A stretch of DNA of 64,000 nt from Sthenelais limicola. Its lineage: Eukaryota > Annelida > Polychaeta > Phyllodocida > Sigalionidae. The stretch covers positions 113,124,194-113,188,193 of the forward strand of contig OW804096.1 in NCBI GenBank assembly GCA_942159475.1, written 5' to 3'. Numbering within the stretch: position 1 is the first letter of the stretch; every line of letters begins with the position of its first letter. The translations under genes were made by a program, and so were the position numbers. Under the pieces are notes generated by a model that had not been told where the DNA came from, made no database searches, and saw nothing but the letters and a program-made list of their open reading frames with translations. Shown piece by piece: positions 32,599 to 42,948 of this stretch.

Positions 32599-32907
32599 AT
32601 GGCAAAGCCTGCTCCAGGCCGCCTCCAGAGCTCCGGCAACGGCCACAGGAGGAGATGTGTGTGGTGGAGGAGGGAAGGTAGATGCTTCTCCCTCATTCTA
32701 CTCCAGGCAGCAGCGTTCATCCTCCTCCTAGTCCCCCTCCACCTCCTGTATGCTGCCATCAATACAACACCCTACCACTCCAGGCATCAGGAGGAGCTGT
32801 TGGGATTCCACCATCTCGACTCTGGAGAAGGAAGAGGAGGAGGCAGATACAGATCCTGGGTTCTGAAGGAGTCTACAGCTGCAGTGGTGTGGGCATGGGA
32901 CATTTAA
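32599..32907 (+). CDS. possible small type II membrane protein or first exon
   Basis: An ATG at 32599 opens 102 codons in a locally CpG-rich region. The product has a basic N-terminus (HRRRCVWWRREGR), one strongly hydrophobic segment (about residues 32-53, FSLILLQAAAFILLLVPLHL) and a short polar tail, the layout of a signal-anchor as in Golgi enzymes. No family is recognised. An overlapping frame with ATG at 32559 (MAALHMSCGQP) is an alternative start of a spliced gene, with a possible donor GGAAG|GTAGAT at about 32677. Confidence 0.3.
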   Translation: MAKPAPGRLQSSGNGHRRRCVWWRREGRCFSLILLQAAAFILLLVPLHLLYAAINTTPYHSRHQEELLGFHHLDSGEGRGGGRYRSWVLKESTAAVVWAWDI

Positions 32908-34770
32908 TCAGTTAAAAGCCCATGAGTGTACCAGCAAAAGCCTTTACTTGCCTGGACACCTTAGGGAAATATTGCTCGTCTGTATATAGCTCCCAATTAG
33001 AGCTGATACACGTGCTTTCTCTGGTCTACTGTGCATCATCTAGGAGTTTGAGTATACTACTAAGGCACGCGTTGTGATCATAATCCTCTCTTTATCCCCG
33101 AGGTTCCCAGTAGGGCAACGCCATATATACACCCGTTAACTGCTTAGCACAGTAAATACCCGATAAGTGTACCATCTTACGGCCATATTTAGGCTCCTGC
33201 ACGCCACAGCTCTCGTTCCAGAGGCTCAGGTGGTTTACACAGGGCAGACTCTGGAAAAAAGGCATTGGAAAACCCATGGTGATCGCTGCTAGGCAACCAT
33301 CTGAATTGTATATAGTGTGACCTAATGGTGGAGCCAGTGCTTAAGGACGAGTGGAGAGGAGCAGGTCGTGTTGCTGCAGCATACATGTGCACTACAATAC
33401 TAGCTTTACTTTGCATCGACAGAAATGGAATTCTTTCCCTCTACAATCACTCCGGGTAAGTACGGCCCTTGCCTTGTTCATTATATATAACACGACTATT
33501 CACCTTACTCGTATTAGTGTATGTGGAGGCTGCATTTTCAAGACGGTCTATTATCGATATTATGTATATAGTCCCTATATAATGTCATGAAAGGACGTAG
33601 GAATAATCGCCAGACTGCATACAGCATCGAACATCTTACGGTATACAGGGTATATTTCCATTCGTGACGCTTCTCATTTTCCAAAATAATCTAATCTAGG
33701 GATGTATGATAATCTCCATGGAAAGGTTAATTCTTTCCTACATATAAATATATTAAGACAATAGAAACAGAAGTAATGGTCTTGGCAAGATCGAGATCAA
33801 ATCTCTTGTTCATCTATCGATGACATAACGGACATAATCTATTTACCTTGGAATGTTTCGGCCAATTCCTACAGAATCTAATTTTTATTGTGGCTGGAAA
33901 CCAAAGCATGTGTGGTCGATACGATGTCATAATATTAGAATTGCTTAACGCTATATGGGTACATATTTAGGGGATGGGTGGCGGTGTTCAGTATACTAAT
34001 GCCCCAGAATAGTTGTTAGGGATAGGAATTCAAATTGTGTCTAAGACGTGGAGACACAGGAGACAAATTAATCTGGTTGCTATGAGAAGTATTTCATCTT
34101 AAAATCTTCAATCTGTAGGAGGCTCAATACAAGATCGCAGGCTTTGACTGAATGAGGTGCATGCAACACTGTTATAACATTTCTGGTATCAAACAATGTG
34201 TCCAAAAGCACCACCAAGAATAAAGTGTTAAAAAACAAGACTGGGTGCACAGTCCGATTATTGTGGCATTAATGCAGATTTTACACAATGGTAATTTAAT
34301 TCTCCACTTTTTGCCCTGCTACGTGCATGAACAACCCCTTGAATTTTTTTATATCTGGACAAACCGGTGCCGTGTCCGGCTGGCAACCCGTAAGGGTTAA
34401 ACTCAATCTCAGGACCACACCACCGAAATGAAAGCCTCAACACTACACTGCCTCACTTAATTACGGGAAACCAAAGTAAACCTCCTACAGCCTAAAACAC
34501 CATGTGAAGTCACTTGTCATGTCCAGCAACACTCATCTATGAAACCTTTTCTTTAGACACAATACTGGTCTTGCATACCTCCAGTAATTCATTAAATAAT
34601 GCTGGCAAACCCTACAGTTACGTTATTCCAATGGATGTAAACACTGACGGACATTTTGTTTAGCTACTAGTCCAGTCCTGTGCACATCTCGTCCTGTGCA
34701 TCAACAGTCGGCCCTATGCCTACCATCCCTTCAAACACACTCTAGATCAGCAGTACCATGAAGCCTAGGC
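32908..34770. other. intergenic, no gene seen
   Basis: Short overlapping frames on both strands lack splice signals and similarity. No clear repeat. Confidence 0.35.
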
Positions 34771-34774
34771 CACC

Positions 34775-34915
34775 CAAACTTGGGAACTAGCTGTGTGGCA
34801 GAGCGTCCACCTCCTGCACAAAGGGTTGGACGTTTGAAACCGGCTCACAGCTGGCCTTTCATTTTTCATGCAGCGTGCCATGTAGGCGCTATGACAATAG
34901 CGCCTACATGGCTTG
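34775..34915 (+). repeat. tRNA-derived SINE-like unit with perfect 16-bp hairpin
   Basis: An A-box-like TGGCAGAGCG (about 34796) and a B-box-like GTTTGAAACC (about 34831) are spaced as in a tRNA promoter. About 40 bases later comes a perfect inverted repeat: GCCATGTAGGCGCTAT, loop GACA, ATAGCGCCTACATGGC (34877-34912). Confidence 0.45.
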
Positions 34916-35447
34916 GTAGACGGGTGGGTGGCCTCTATGTAGACCCTACCTACAGTATGGGGAAGGCAGGAAATCTTTTAAATAGCGTAAGGTTTTATTA
35001 TCTGCTCAATAACATAATATCCTAGTTAATTTAAAGAGTTCTATAAGGGCTCCAAGCCTAATATGGCCAGCCACCACTTTCTGGTGAGACACGCTTCCTG
35101 GACGAAGCAACCCAGTGCGGCCCCCTAGGGTTGGACAGACCATACCAAACAACTACATACAGGTCCCCCCACCAACAGGTCCTTCGCCTTTATCTATGGG
35201 GCATTCTCTGAACTGGACTAAAAAAAATTCTAGTTACCGAAAATACTCTAGATAACCACTTTACTACACTTTACCTAAGCATGGTTTCTCAAACAATTCT
35301 CACCTGCCATACATTCAGCGGTAACCCATCGGTCAATTTTCAGTCGGCATCTTGTATGCCGCCATCACACAAGCATCGATCTAGGTGTACCATTCTTCCT
35401 TGGCCCTTCTTATATCAGTAGCAAAATTCAGCCATGCTAATCCAACC

Positions 35448-35530
35448 AGGCTCTATGGCTACATCGGTTCCACTCTTGCCTACTGAGCATAGGGTCAGAT
35501 GTTTGAACCTCGGCTGGGTCCTTCAACATA
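35448..35530 (+). repeat. second tRNA-like SINE head
   Basis: TATGGCTACATCGG resembles an A box and GATGTTTGAACCTCGG a B box, about 45 bases apart, followed by a T-rich stretch. Weaker than the previous unit. Confidence 0.3.
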
Positions 35531-36115
35531 TTTTTTTCAACTTCTAATTCTCTGGCCGCGTAGACTTATAGGATGTGTCTATGTGCTAGGGAGGGCAGTT
35601 GGGTTTCCATTGTTTAGGGTGGGTAGGAAGGCAAACAATATTTAAAACATCAACATCACTGCTATGCGCACAGGAATAAAAAATGACAACAGAATGATAT
35701 ATGCATAGGAAAAGCATAGAACTCACACATCTCACTGGTGCTGCACGCTACTCTGGACAAGACAGGTCAGTGGCTATACCAGTGTACGAGTTGAATAACC
35801 AGGTACGATGTTGTTTCTGGAAAACACGAGTAGCCTACACCTGCTTACTAGAGATTTGTTACTCAGTTAAAAGCTTTGTGATTGTCCATCTCCAAAACTT
35901 GCGGGGTTTCCCGGAAGTGACGGGCATTGCGTGTGCAGACCCCTCTTTACGTCATCACTGGACATTGCTCACGTTAGAGTCTCATCTTCTCTCCTCCCTC
36001 CTTTCCTCGTTGAAAGTTTTATGTCTGTTGGTGGGGCTCACTTAGGCCTTTTTGATATCAATTTCCCTTATCTACCACCTTAAAGACACAGTAGTTTGGC
36101 ACATCAGTCAGTTAA
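35531..36115. other. intergenic, no gene seen
   Basis: An open frame at 35701-36045 has no domain and no splice support. Confidence 0.35.
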
Positions 36116-36116
36116 G

Positions 36117-37363
36117 ATGGCACAGGAAAAGTCAGGGGGGGGGGAGAGAGAGACAGGACTCTGAAAGATGAGATCTGGCAGAAGAGAATCGTGAATAATC
36201 CAAAGTACAGGGATAGTGCCAACAAAGATGGGGATGCCAAACAAGGCATGAATAGTGACATCTCCTCTCAAGGTACTTCCGCCCAACCATCCACCAAGGC
36301 AGGCGAGGAAGAAAGCCAGTCAGCCAGTCAGTCCCAGGCGACCCAAATATCTTGTCAAATGAAGGCAAATCACTGGAACCGAATCTGAAGAAACAAAAAT
36401 GGACTGTACCTGAAGAAATCAGAAGGAATCAGTATGTAACTAAGGCAGATCTTAACTCAGTTGTAAGGCGTTTCTACTTGGCGATAGATGAGATGAAGTC
36501 AGTAAATGCCAAGTCTGGCCAGGACCAGCCACCAAGGGAGGCAGACTGCCAAACCTGTCCTAGCATGGCAACAACTGTACTCTGCCCGTCTACCTCTGTA
36601 GCAGGCTCTGATGACACCTCACCATGCTGCAGTAACACCAGTTCCACAGCCTTCAGTATTTCTTCCACCAGCGCAGACTGTTGTTCCTCTCCAGCCACCG
36701 TGTCAGGCTCAGCCTTCAGTGGTAAGCTCAGCTCAGCCTCTACACCAGCCGCCAACATCTGGCTTCTGGCCAGATAATTGGCAGCAAATGGACCCTAACC
36801 AGGTCATGGCTCCAAGACAACAACAGGGCCTGCCTATGGCCAAGCCTATTTACACTCCGGCTACAACTCTCCCTGATCCATCTGAAGTTTCCAATATGTA
36901 CAGGGATAGCGGTCTTGTCTACGACGCTCTGGATAGACAATATCCCACCATAGGCCACCCTAAGGGTATGTTAAAGTTTGTACTACCTTTTTCTACCCTG
37001 GAGGCGAGCTTGATATGTATCAAGTTGTTGCTAGGTGAAACGCAAACTTACATTCCCAAAGATGTTTGTGGTTTTGCATGGCTGATTCATAATAATACCC
37101 TTGTTAACCCATTCAGGGTGGATGAATGCCTCAAGGCAAAGTTGGGAATTTATTTTTGGAAGTCTCATTCAGACATACATCTGCCACGCCCCTACCGACT
37201 TAGAGGCCAACTACCTTTCTTCCCGCCACACACTCATGGGTTCCTTCTAAATGTCCAAAGTACAAGCTGCAGTCCACGTCACTGTTATCTTAGGTTTAAT
37301 CATGTGGGAGGGAGGGGAAGGAAAGTGACCAGCAGGTCAGCAAAGGGAAGGGCTACTGATTAA
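36117..37363 (+). pseudogene. broken gag-like or Gln/Pro-rich retroelement open frame
   Basis: From an ATG near 36117 the protein-like reading hops between frames: a Ser/Gln/Glu-rich part (about 36190-36350), then 36352-36620 (KKQKWTVPEEIRRNQYVTKA, a helical stretch), then from about 36620 to 37363 a Pro/Gln-rich part (QPLHQPPTSGFWPDNWQQMD) followed by a folded-looking segment. At least two frameshifts are needed. The composition suggests a retroelement gag, but no zinc knuckle, RT or LTR pair confirms it. A diverged cellular gene is the alternative. Confidence 0.35.
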
Positions 37364-37799
37364 GAGCGGGAGGGAGAGGGGAGGGAAGATAACTAACTGA
37401 CCGGGGCATGGCACAAACGTATTGGTCAGGTGTGACATTGGTCACTCTGGCCTTGTATTCATCTCTTTTTGTCTATTGCTAACCTGCGGTTGATTGGATC
37501 CTTTATCTATCAAGGTAATTAATTGGTCCAGTCAGGATAAACTAATCAACCCAGGCCCTGTGTAATTGCTGTAATCTGCTAGCATATAAAATAAAGAATT
37601 TGATTATAACCAGCCTCATTCAACTTGGTTCACTTGGCTTGAAACACACATCTCTGTTTGTTGTGTTGATTCATTTCTTGCTCAACTGCTGACCCTAAAT
37701 ATTCATCGTAGAATGACCCTGAATTCTTCAAGGGCACAGAGTGGCTCTTTCTCCTGCATCCCCTACCCTCCCATTGCTTTCGTCATCCACTCTGTGACA
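37364..37799. other. intergenic; LTR-end-like block
   Basis: At 37583-37640 TATAAAATAAAGAATTTG is followed by a T/C-rich stretch, reminiscent of an LTR promoter/polyA region. A matching second LTR is not seen in the window. Confidence 0.25.
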
Positions 37800-38290
37800 C
37801 TAGTCACAGGGGATATGAGGTATTATCCCTTCAGCGTTTCCATGTTTCTTTCTAGGCCTAACATTGGGTGTGTTGGTTCCATTTTGGGTAGTGAGATGGG
37901 CAGATTGTAGATGTGTTGTGAGTGTGGGTTCTGTTGTGGGAGTTGGGATTTGTTGATGTGACCTTTTGTAAATGAGGCACAGTAGGTGTCTATTTCTTTT
38001 GTTTTTGAGCATTTCTAGTCCCAGTGCTGTGAGTTTCTCTGATGCTTGATTGTGTTTTTCCTGATGCTGATCCCGACCACTCTTGTTTGGATGCATTCCA
38101 GTTTGCTAATGTTGTGTTGTGTGGCAAAGTTATTGATTATAGAGTTGTAGTCTATGATAGGTAGTATCATGGCTTTGTGGTTGTTTGTTGATTGAACTTT
38201 TGCATCTACTTGTTTCTGTGCATTTAGTTTGTGGTCTCGCATGGTACCTAGGTTTTTGAAGTGTTTGACTCTATGTGTTATATATTTGGA
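37800..38290 (-). pseudogene. degenerate LINE reverse-transcriptase C-terminal fragment
   Basis: On the minus strand two frames together carry the tail of a CR1/Jockey-type RT: VKHFKNLGTMRDHKLNAQKQ and ILPIIDYNSIINNFATQHN (compare the usual FKYLG..LD.KL and M.LPIIEYG motifs), then KLECIQTRVVGISIR, then a C-terminal LEMLKNKRNRHLLCLIYK. At least one frameshift separates them (38015-38290 versus 37800-38096). No endonuclease or catalytic YxDD portion remains. Confidence 0.7.
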
Positions 38291-38785
38291 CAAGAGGAGA
38301 GTAGGGGAAAAGACAGGATGAGAGGAATGGGGAGAAGTGGGAAAGAGATAGAGGATGGGGGAGGAAGGCAGAGGGGAGGTAGATGAAGGGGAGGGCAAGA
38401 GGCAGGGGGACAGCAAGAGGGGAAGGGGAGGGTCAGAGGAAGGGGGAAAGGAAGAGAAAGGAGAAGTCATGGGGAAGAGTGGAGAGCAAGGGAGAGAGGG
38501 GGAGGGAGAGCGGTTGGTCTGGGGTGGGGAGTGAGAGGGGGTGGAATGGAAGAAAGAGGGTGAAAGTTAAAAGAGGGGATAGAGTTGGAGGGACAGAAAA
38601 ATGGAGAGGGTGAGGAGTAAGAGGAGGAGGGGGATGGGGAAGAGAGGAAGTGGAGGCGGGGAGACAGAAAGGAGAGGGGGAGGGGAGGGAGAGGAAGAGA
38701 GCGGGGGAGGGAGGGAGAGGAGGAGGGGAGAGGGAATAGAGGGGAAGGGAGGGAGAGGGTGACAGAGGAAGGAGGAGAGAGATTG
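38283..38785 (+). repeat. 500-bp purine tract
   Basis: Almost pure G/A on the + strand, with mixed GGGGAGA, GGAAG and GAGAGG words and no fixed period. The open frames across it are artefacts. Confidence 0.85.
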
Positions 38786-41030
38786 CTATCTAACAGTGCC
38801 TACCCATTCTTGACCATACCTTTCATGGAGAACTTAGGAAGGGAAACACATTTTAGTTCCATGTAATGGACCCTCTTCCTCTCACTCTCCCTCCCCCCTC
38901 TCTCTCTCCCACCCTTTTTAGTGAAAGAAATAATTCTAGCTAGTAGGGTACAGGCGACGGGACTGTTTACACAAGCATGCATGTGTTACATAACAGTCAC
39001 CTCACTACCCAGCTCAGAGATGCATGCTTGGCCAGATAATCAGTGATTTAATCTTCGGGAAGATTCACCACTTATCACTTCGGCACAATGCGGGAACATA
39101 TTTCATCTTCACAAATCACGCCCATTTCACACGATTTGGCTGATATTTCACGCGAATTTGGCCGATAAGAGATGGTGCCAGAAGAGATCCAAATCAATGA
39201 TGGGCATACATATGGGCGAAACGTTTAAAGACAAACTTTAATTAGAGAATCCTGAATTCGTTTAAAGACTGGCTTTAATTTAGAGAATCCTGAATTATTT
39301 ACAGTCCCTACCATGATGAAATGTTGAGAATATTCCCCCTTCCCCCTTGGACATATGTCCCCCAAGACCTTTCACCCTGGACTCTATATACCCGTCCATA
39401 ACACCCGGACCTCATGTTTAGCGTGTAGCGCATACTCAGTGCCAGCAATATGCGGTCTTCGTACGGACTAGTTATTGCGGATTGTTTAATACAAATAAAT
39501 GAAACAAAAAACTCATCAATAATAATACTGGCATGCCATGGCCGAGACTATATTGGAAAGGGTGAACCTTGTTAACTCTTACGATTTGATAAAGGATGAC
39601 GTACATTGTGTTCTACTTTATCTCCCTCTATTTAAAGCACACATGTACTGTTCTACTTTCTAATCCTCTATAGAGAGGATATATACGGAATCTAGTTCAT
39701 ATCACCAGAAAAACGTCGATAGTGAAACGTTATTAGAGAGCAGATAGACAGGCTGTTTATGGGAAGCAGAATACATTAGCCCGGAGACTTTATTGGGTTT
39801 CCGGAAGAGAGGAGGAATGATGAATTGTATGTTTCCTTGCGTTTGCCTCGGAGTCAAAGTACAAGAAACTTATAGAAAAGAAAACACAAACTCTATAAAC
39901 GGCTCTTATTGCCGCATCTATGAATACTGAAACGGTATATGCAAAGATTGACTTTAGTTAATCTGCCTATAAATGCGGGAACAGGTTTCTGACTCTCAGC
40001 AAATACCCAATACCGAACTGCCTTGTGAACGGATATTCTAATATTAGACTCTCTCCCGACATACCTTGCCTTTACCGCTTCAGAGGCCAGCTAGAAACCG
40101 GGCATGACAGACGTGTGAAACAGAATCGAAAGACTTGTTCAAATCGTTGTTCTATCGCCTTTACTTTCACTCAGTTCGCTACTTTAGATAGAGGGTCCAG
40201 GTCAGTATAGAAACGGACATCTAGCTACATTTCCCAATATTTCAGGACTCTCCAAGCCACGAGAATGTACTACCGTTCCACTAGCTTAGTGAATCATGTC
40301 CCCATTCCAACTGGATTCTAACTGGAGGTTATGGAATATTACCTAAGCTTACCATCATCCGTATGAATACTATCAATACCGTATACATGTACACGTGCAC
40401 ATGTATCCACGCGCAATGTGTGTCATTAGGATTTATGTCCCGAGGGTCATTTGCTACTGCTAGTCAGTCGATAAATGTGGTAACAATAGATGATATATAT
40501 CTTCCCATAGGGAAGTTAATGACCAATATAATTCTGAATGATTTGATAATTGGAGAAAATCGTAATGATTCATTCTGCTTGGACATGTTGGATCCGTATC
40601 AATATTAGGATATATTTTAAGTGCAAAATTGCATTTGGTCAACGAAATTAAAGGTATTAGAGTATAGTTGCATCTTTTCTCCCCCGATTTTGACACCAGA
40701 ACTCAAATTCCCGGACCAGTCTCGAAATTCAGATTATGCCTCCACTGTAATGGGACTGTCATTGCGTGATAGGGGATAAGTGGACCACCATGAAAATAAG
40801 TGGACCACCATATGATGTTTCCTTTACTGATTGACAATGAAAAAGTGTCTCTGCTTCCCGAGCTCAGTTCCAGCACTGAGTGAATGCTGAACAAGGATCG
40901 ATCACCTTAAGGGAGTTGGGCAAGGTCAAAGTCAAAAACCAGTTATATTTCTGCAGCGAAGTTGTATGGTCGTCGCTTTTAAATTAGGAATCCCGGGTAG
41001 TTATCTTTTGGTTGCTAGAGAGGTTAGGAA
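38786..41030. other. intergenic, start of a gene-poor stretch
   Basis: A diverged tandem duplication around GTTTAAAGAC and TTAGAGAATCCTGAATT is at about 39222-39300. A DR1-like AGGTCAAAGTCA is at 40923-40934. No supported exon. Confidence 0.35.
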
Positions 41031-41034
41031 AAGT

Positions 41035-41135
41035 CCCAAATATTGATATTTGATTGGGTTTTTATTTCACTAGCTTTCGGGCCTGTTTTGCCCTTCTTCA
41101 GTTATATTTCTGAATATTAAGATATTCAATAGAAC
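41035..41135 (-). repeat. Penelope-like element remnant with hammerhead-like core
   Basis: The minus strand reads CTGAAGA then GGGC-loop-GCCC then CGAAAGC (41101-41073), i.e. a C-U-G-A-N-G-A box, a short stem and GAAA, as in the hammerhead-bearing ends of Penelope-like elements. An unpaired A between core and stem II weakens it as an active ribozyme. No RT remains. Confidence 0.35.
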
Positions 41136-42948
41136 AATCTACTGATCGCGTCCTAAAAGCATAATAGGAGCCTATTATGTGGAATAGGTTGCCCATTGTG
41201 AAAAAAATAAACCATGGCCCAAACTAAAAAGACTCAAGACTGATATGAGATGGCAGGGCAATTAAATCATTTTCTGATCATTTTTGTCAATACTCACCTG
41301 AGCTCAGTGAGAGAGAGTGGTATTTTCGGGTCATATTGTATTGAATTGATATATTGTTGTATCAAAACTCACCGAAATGAAAAGAGTCATAATTAAAACC
41401 AACTGGTCCAAATATTTGATGTGTTCACGAACTATTTTTTAACCAAATGCGGATATCTCTTGCTCTCTTATCATTGTTTTTATGGGCAAAAAAAATATAA
41501 AAAATATAAAGATTTATGCATCATTTCCTCTGCTATCATAGCTTGCAGAGTATCTATCTTTTCATGAATTTTGGTTGTGATATGGCGACTGTTCTAAATG
41601 ATGATATTATATTATGTATGTTGACTTTATTGGGATCTAGAATATAATTTTCTCCTAAATCTGTATACAATGATTAAAAATATACTTGGTATTGTCGTAG
41701 ATGTACCCTTTATAACAGTATTATTTTCTTTACATGAAAGGTATCACGTATTGTGTTATCCATTGTTTTCCTTTAGAGGTGGAGAATTGTTCTCTAAAAC
41801 CATACTGTCAGGTACACTCATAATTATCTGGTTACGCACAAAGGCACATTCCTATTTTGACTGATCATTTATTGAGCATGAGCGAATCACTTATTAGGAT
41901 AATGTCTTGGTAGCAACCCCTTGATCTGTTAAAAAAATTATGGGGGCGTCAAATACAGTCGAGGTGTAACACGACTGAGGCATGGCAATGATTCACCAAC
42001 CGTCCACGCTGATAAATCAACAATTGGTTTGACTTTGGCGACGAAGCAAAACATTTTATTAAAGTGAGCCTATTAATGTCGCTATGCAAATCGTGGTGAC
42101 GGGGCCATGCTCTAATTGGGGGCACTGCGGAGAGATCTGACATGTTGAACGCCGGAACGGATCCACAGAGCGGAACGTTGGGGCGGAAGATATAGGACGA
42201 TGGGCCCTTTATGAAATGGCCTGCATAAATTGTCATTAGGGCAGGACCTGAATAACAATGAACGAGGTCCAAGGCTGGTATAAAATGGGAGAAGAGTAGT
42301 TGTTTGGGGAGAGAGTTACTCATTATGATGAGAGGGTCTGCTGGTAACAAGGCTGCATCTTGTCGAAGCCAAGGAATTAGGCTCTAATAATGAATGCCAT
42401 TTTACCTCACATAAATAATGACTTCCCCATCTCTTTTGGCAGGGATTAGATTGGAATTCACAATGATGCTTCATGATGGGAATGAGATTTCATTATTAGG
42501 TAACTGCTATTCCACACGTGACATGCTTTCTTATTTAGGGTGTGGGCGGGGATTGGGGGTGGGGAATTCGGTACAGAAGATGATATGTTGCCTTAGAGGA
42601 AAACAATTTCTGAAAATGGAATATCCATCATGTCTATCGAGTTTGTCTCTCCTTTGAAAGCCAGCCAAACTTGTATTTAATATATCTAGATAACGCTATC
42701 TCTGTAGAAAAATGTGTTCACGAACATTGGGATTTTAATTTCAATTGTCCAGCCCCTAGCCCACATGCCGCTTGGGTTCAGCTCGTTGGGTAAATATGGA
42801 TCGCTAACACCCATTTCCCACAAAAAGCCCATGTTTTGGTCGAGCGTGTCAGAAGTCAGGCCCATTATCAACACATCATTTCCATACAAATATGTGGTCC
42901 ATGGAAAGCAATCACCGCAGGTCACAACCGAGATTCGAAGTCACTTAC
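41136..42948. other. gene-poor stretch with enhancer-like motifs
   Basis: Between about 42040 and 42420 there is an octamer ATGCAAAT (42084-42091), AATAACAATG (SOX-like), several TCATTA/TAATNN words and TATAAAATGGG. A 133-codon minus frame here (41949-42350) shows no domain. Confidence 0.35.

Noticed and set aside
38383..38613. Gly/Arg/Glu-rich open frame in the purine tract
   Set aside because: A purine-only strand lacks stop codons of the TAA/TAG/TGA type by composition; not evidence for coding.
41949..42350. 133-codon minus-strand open frame
   Set aside because: No recognisable family; the sequence under it looks more like a regulatory element than a coding exon.
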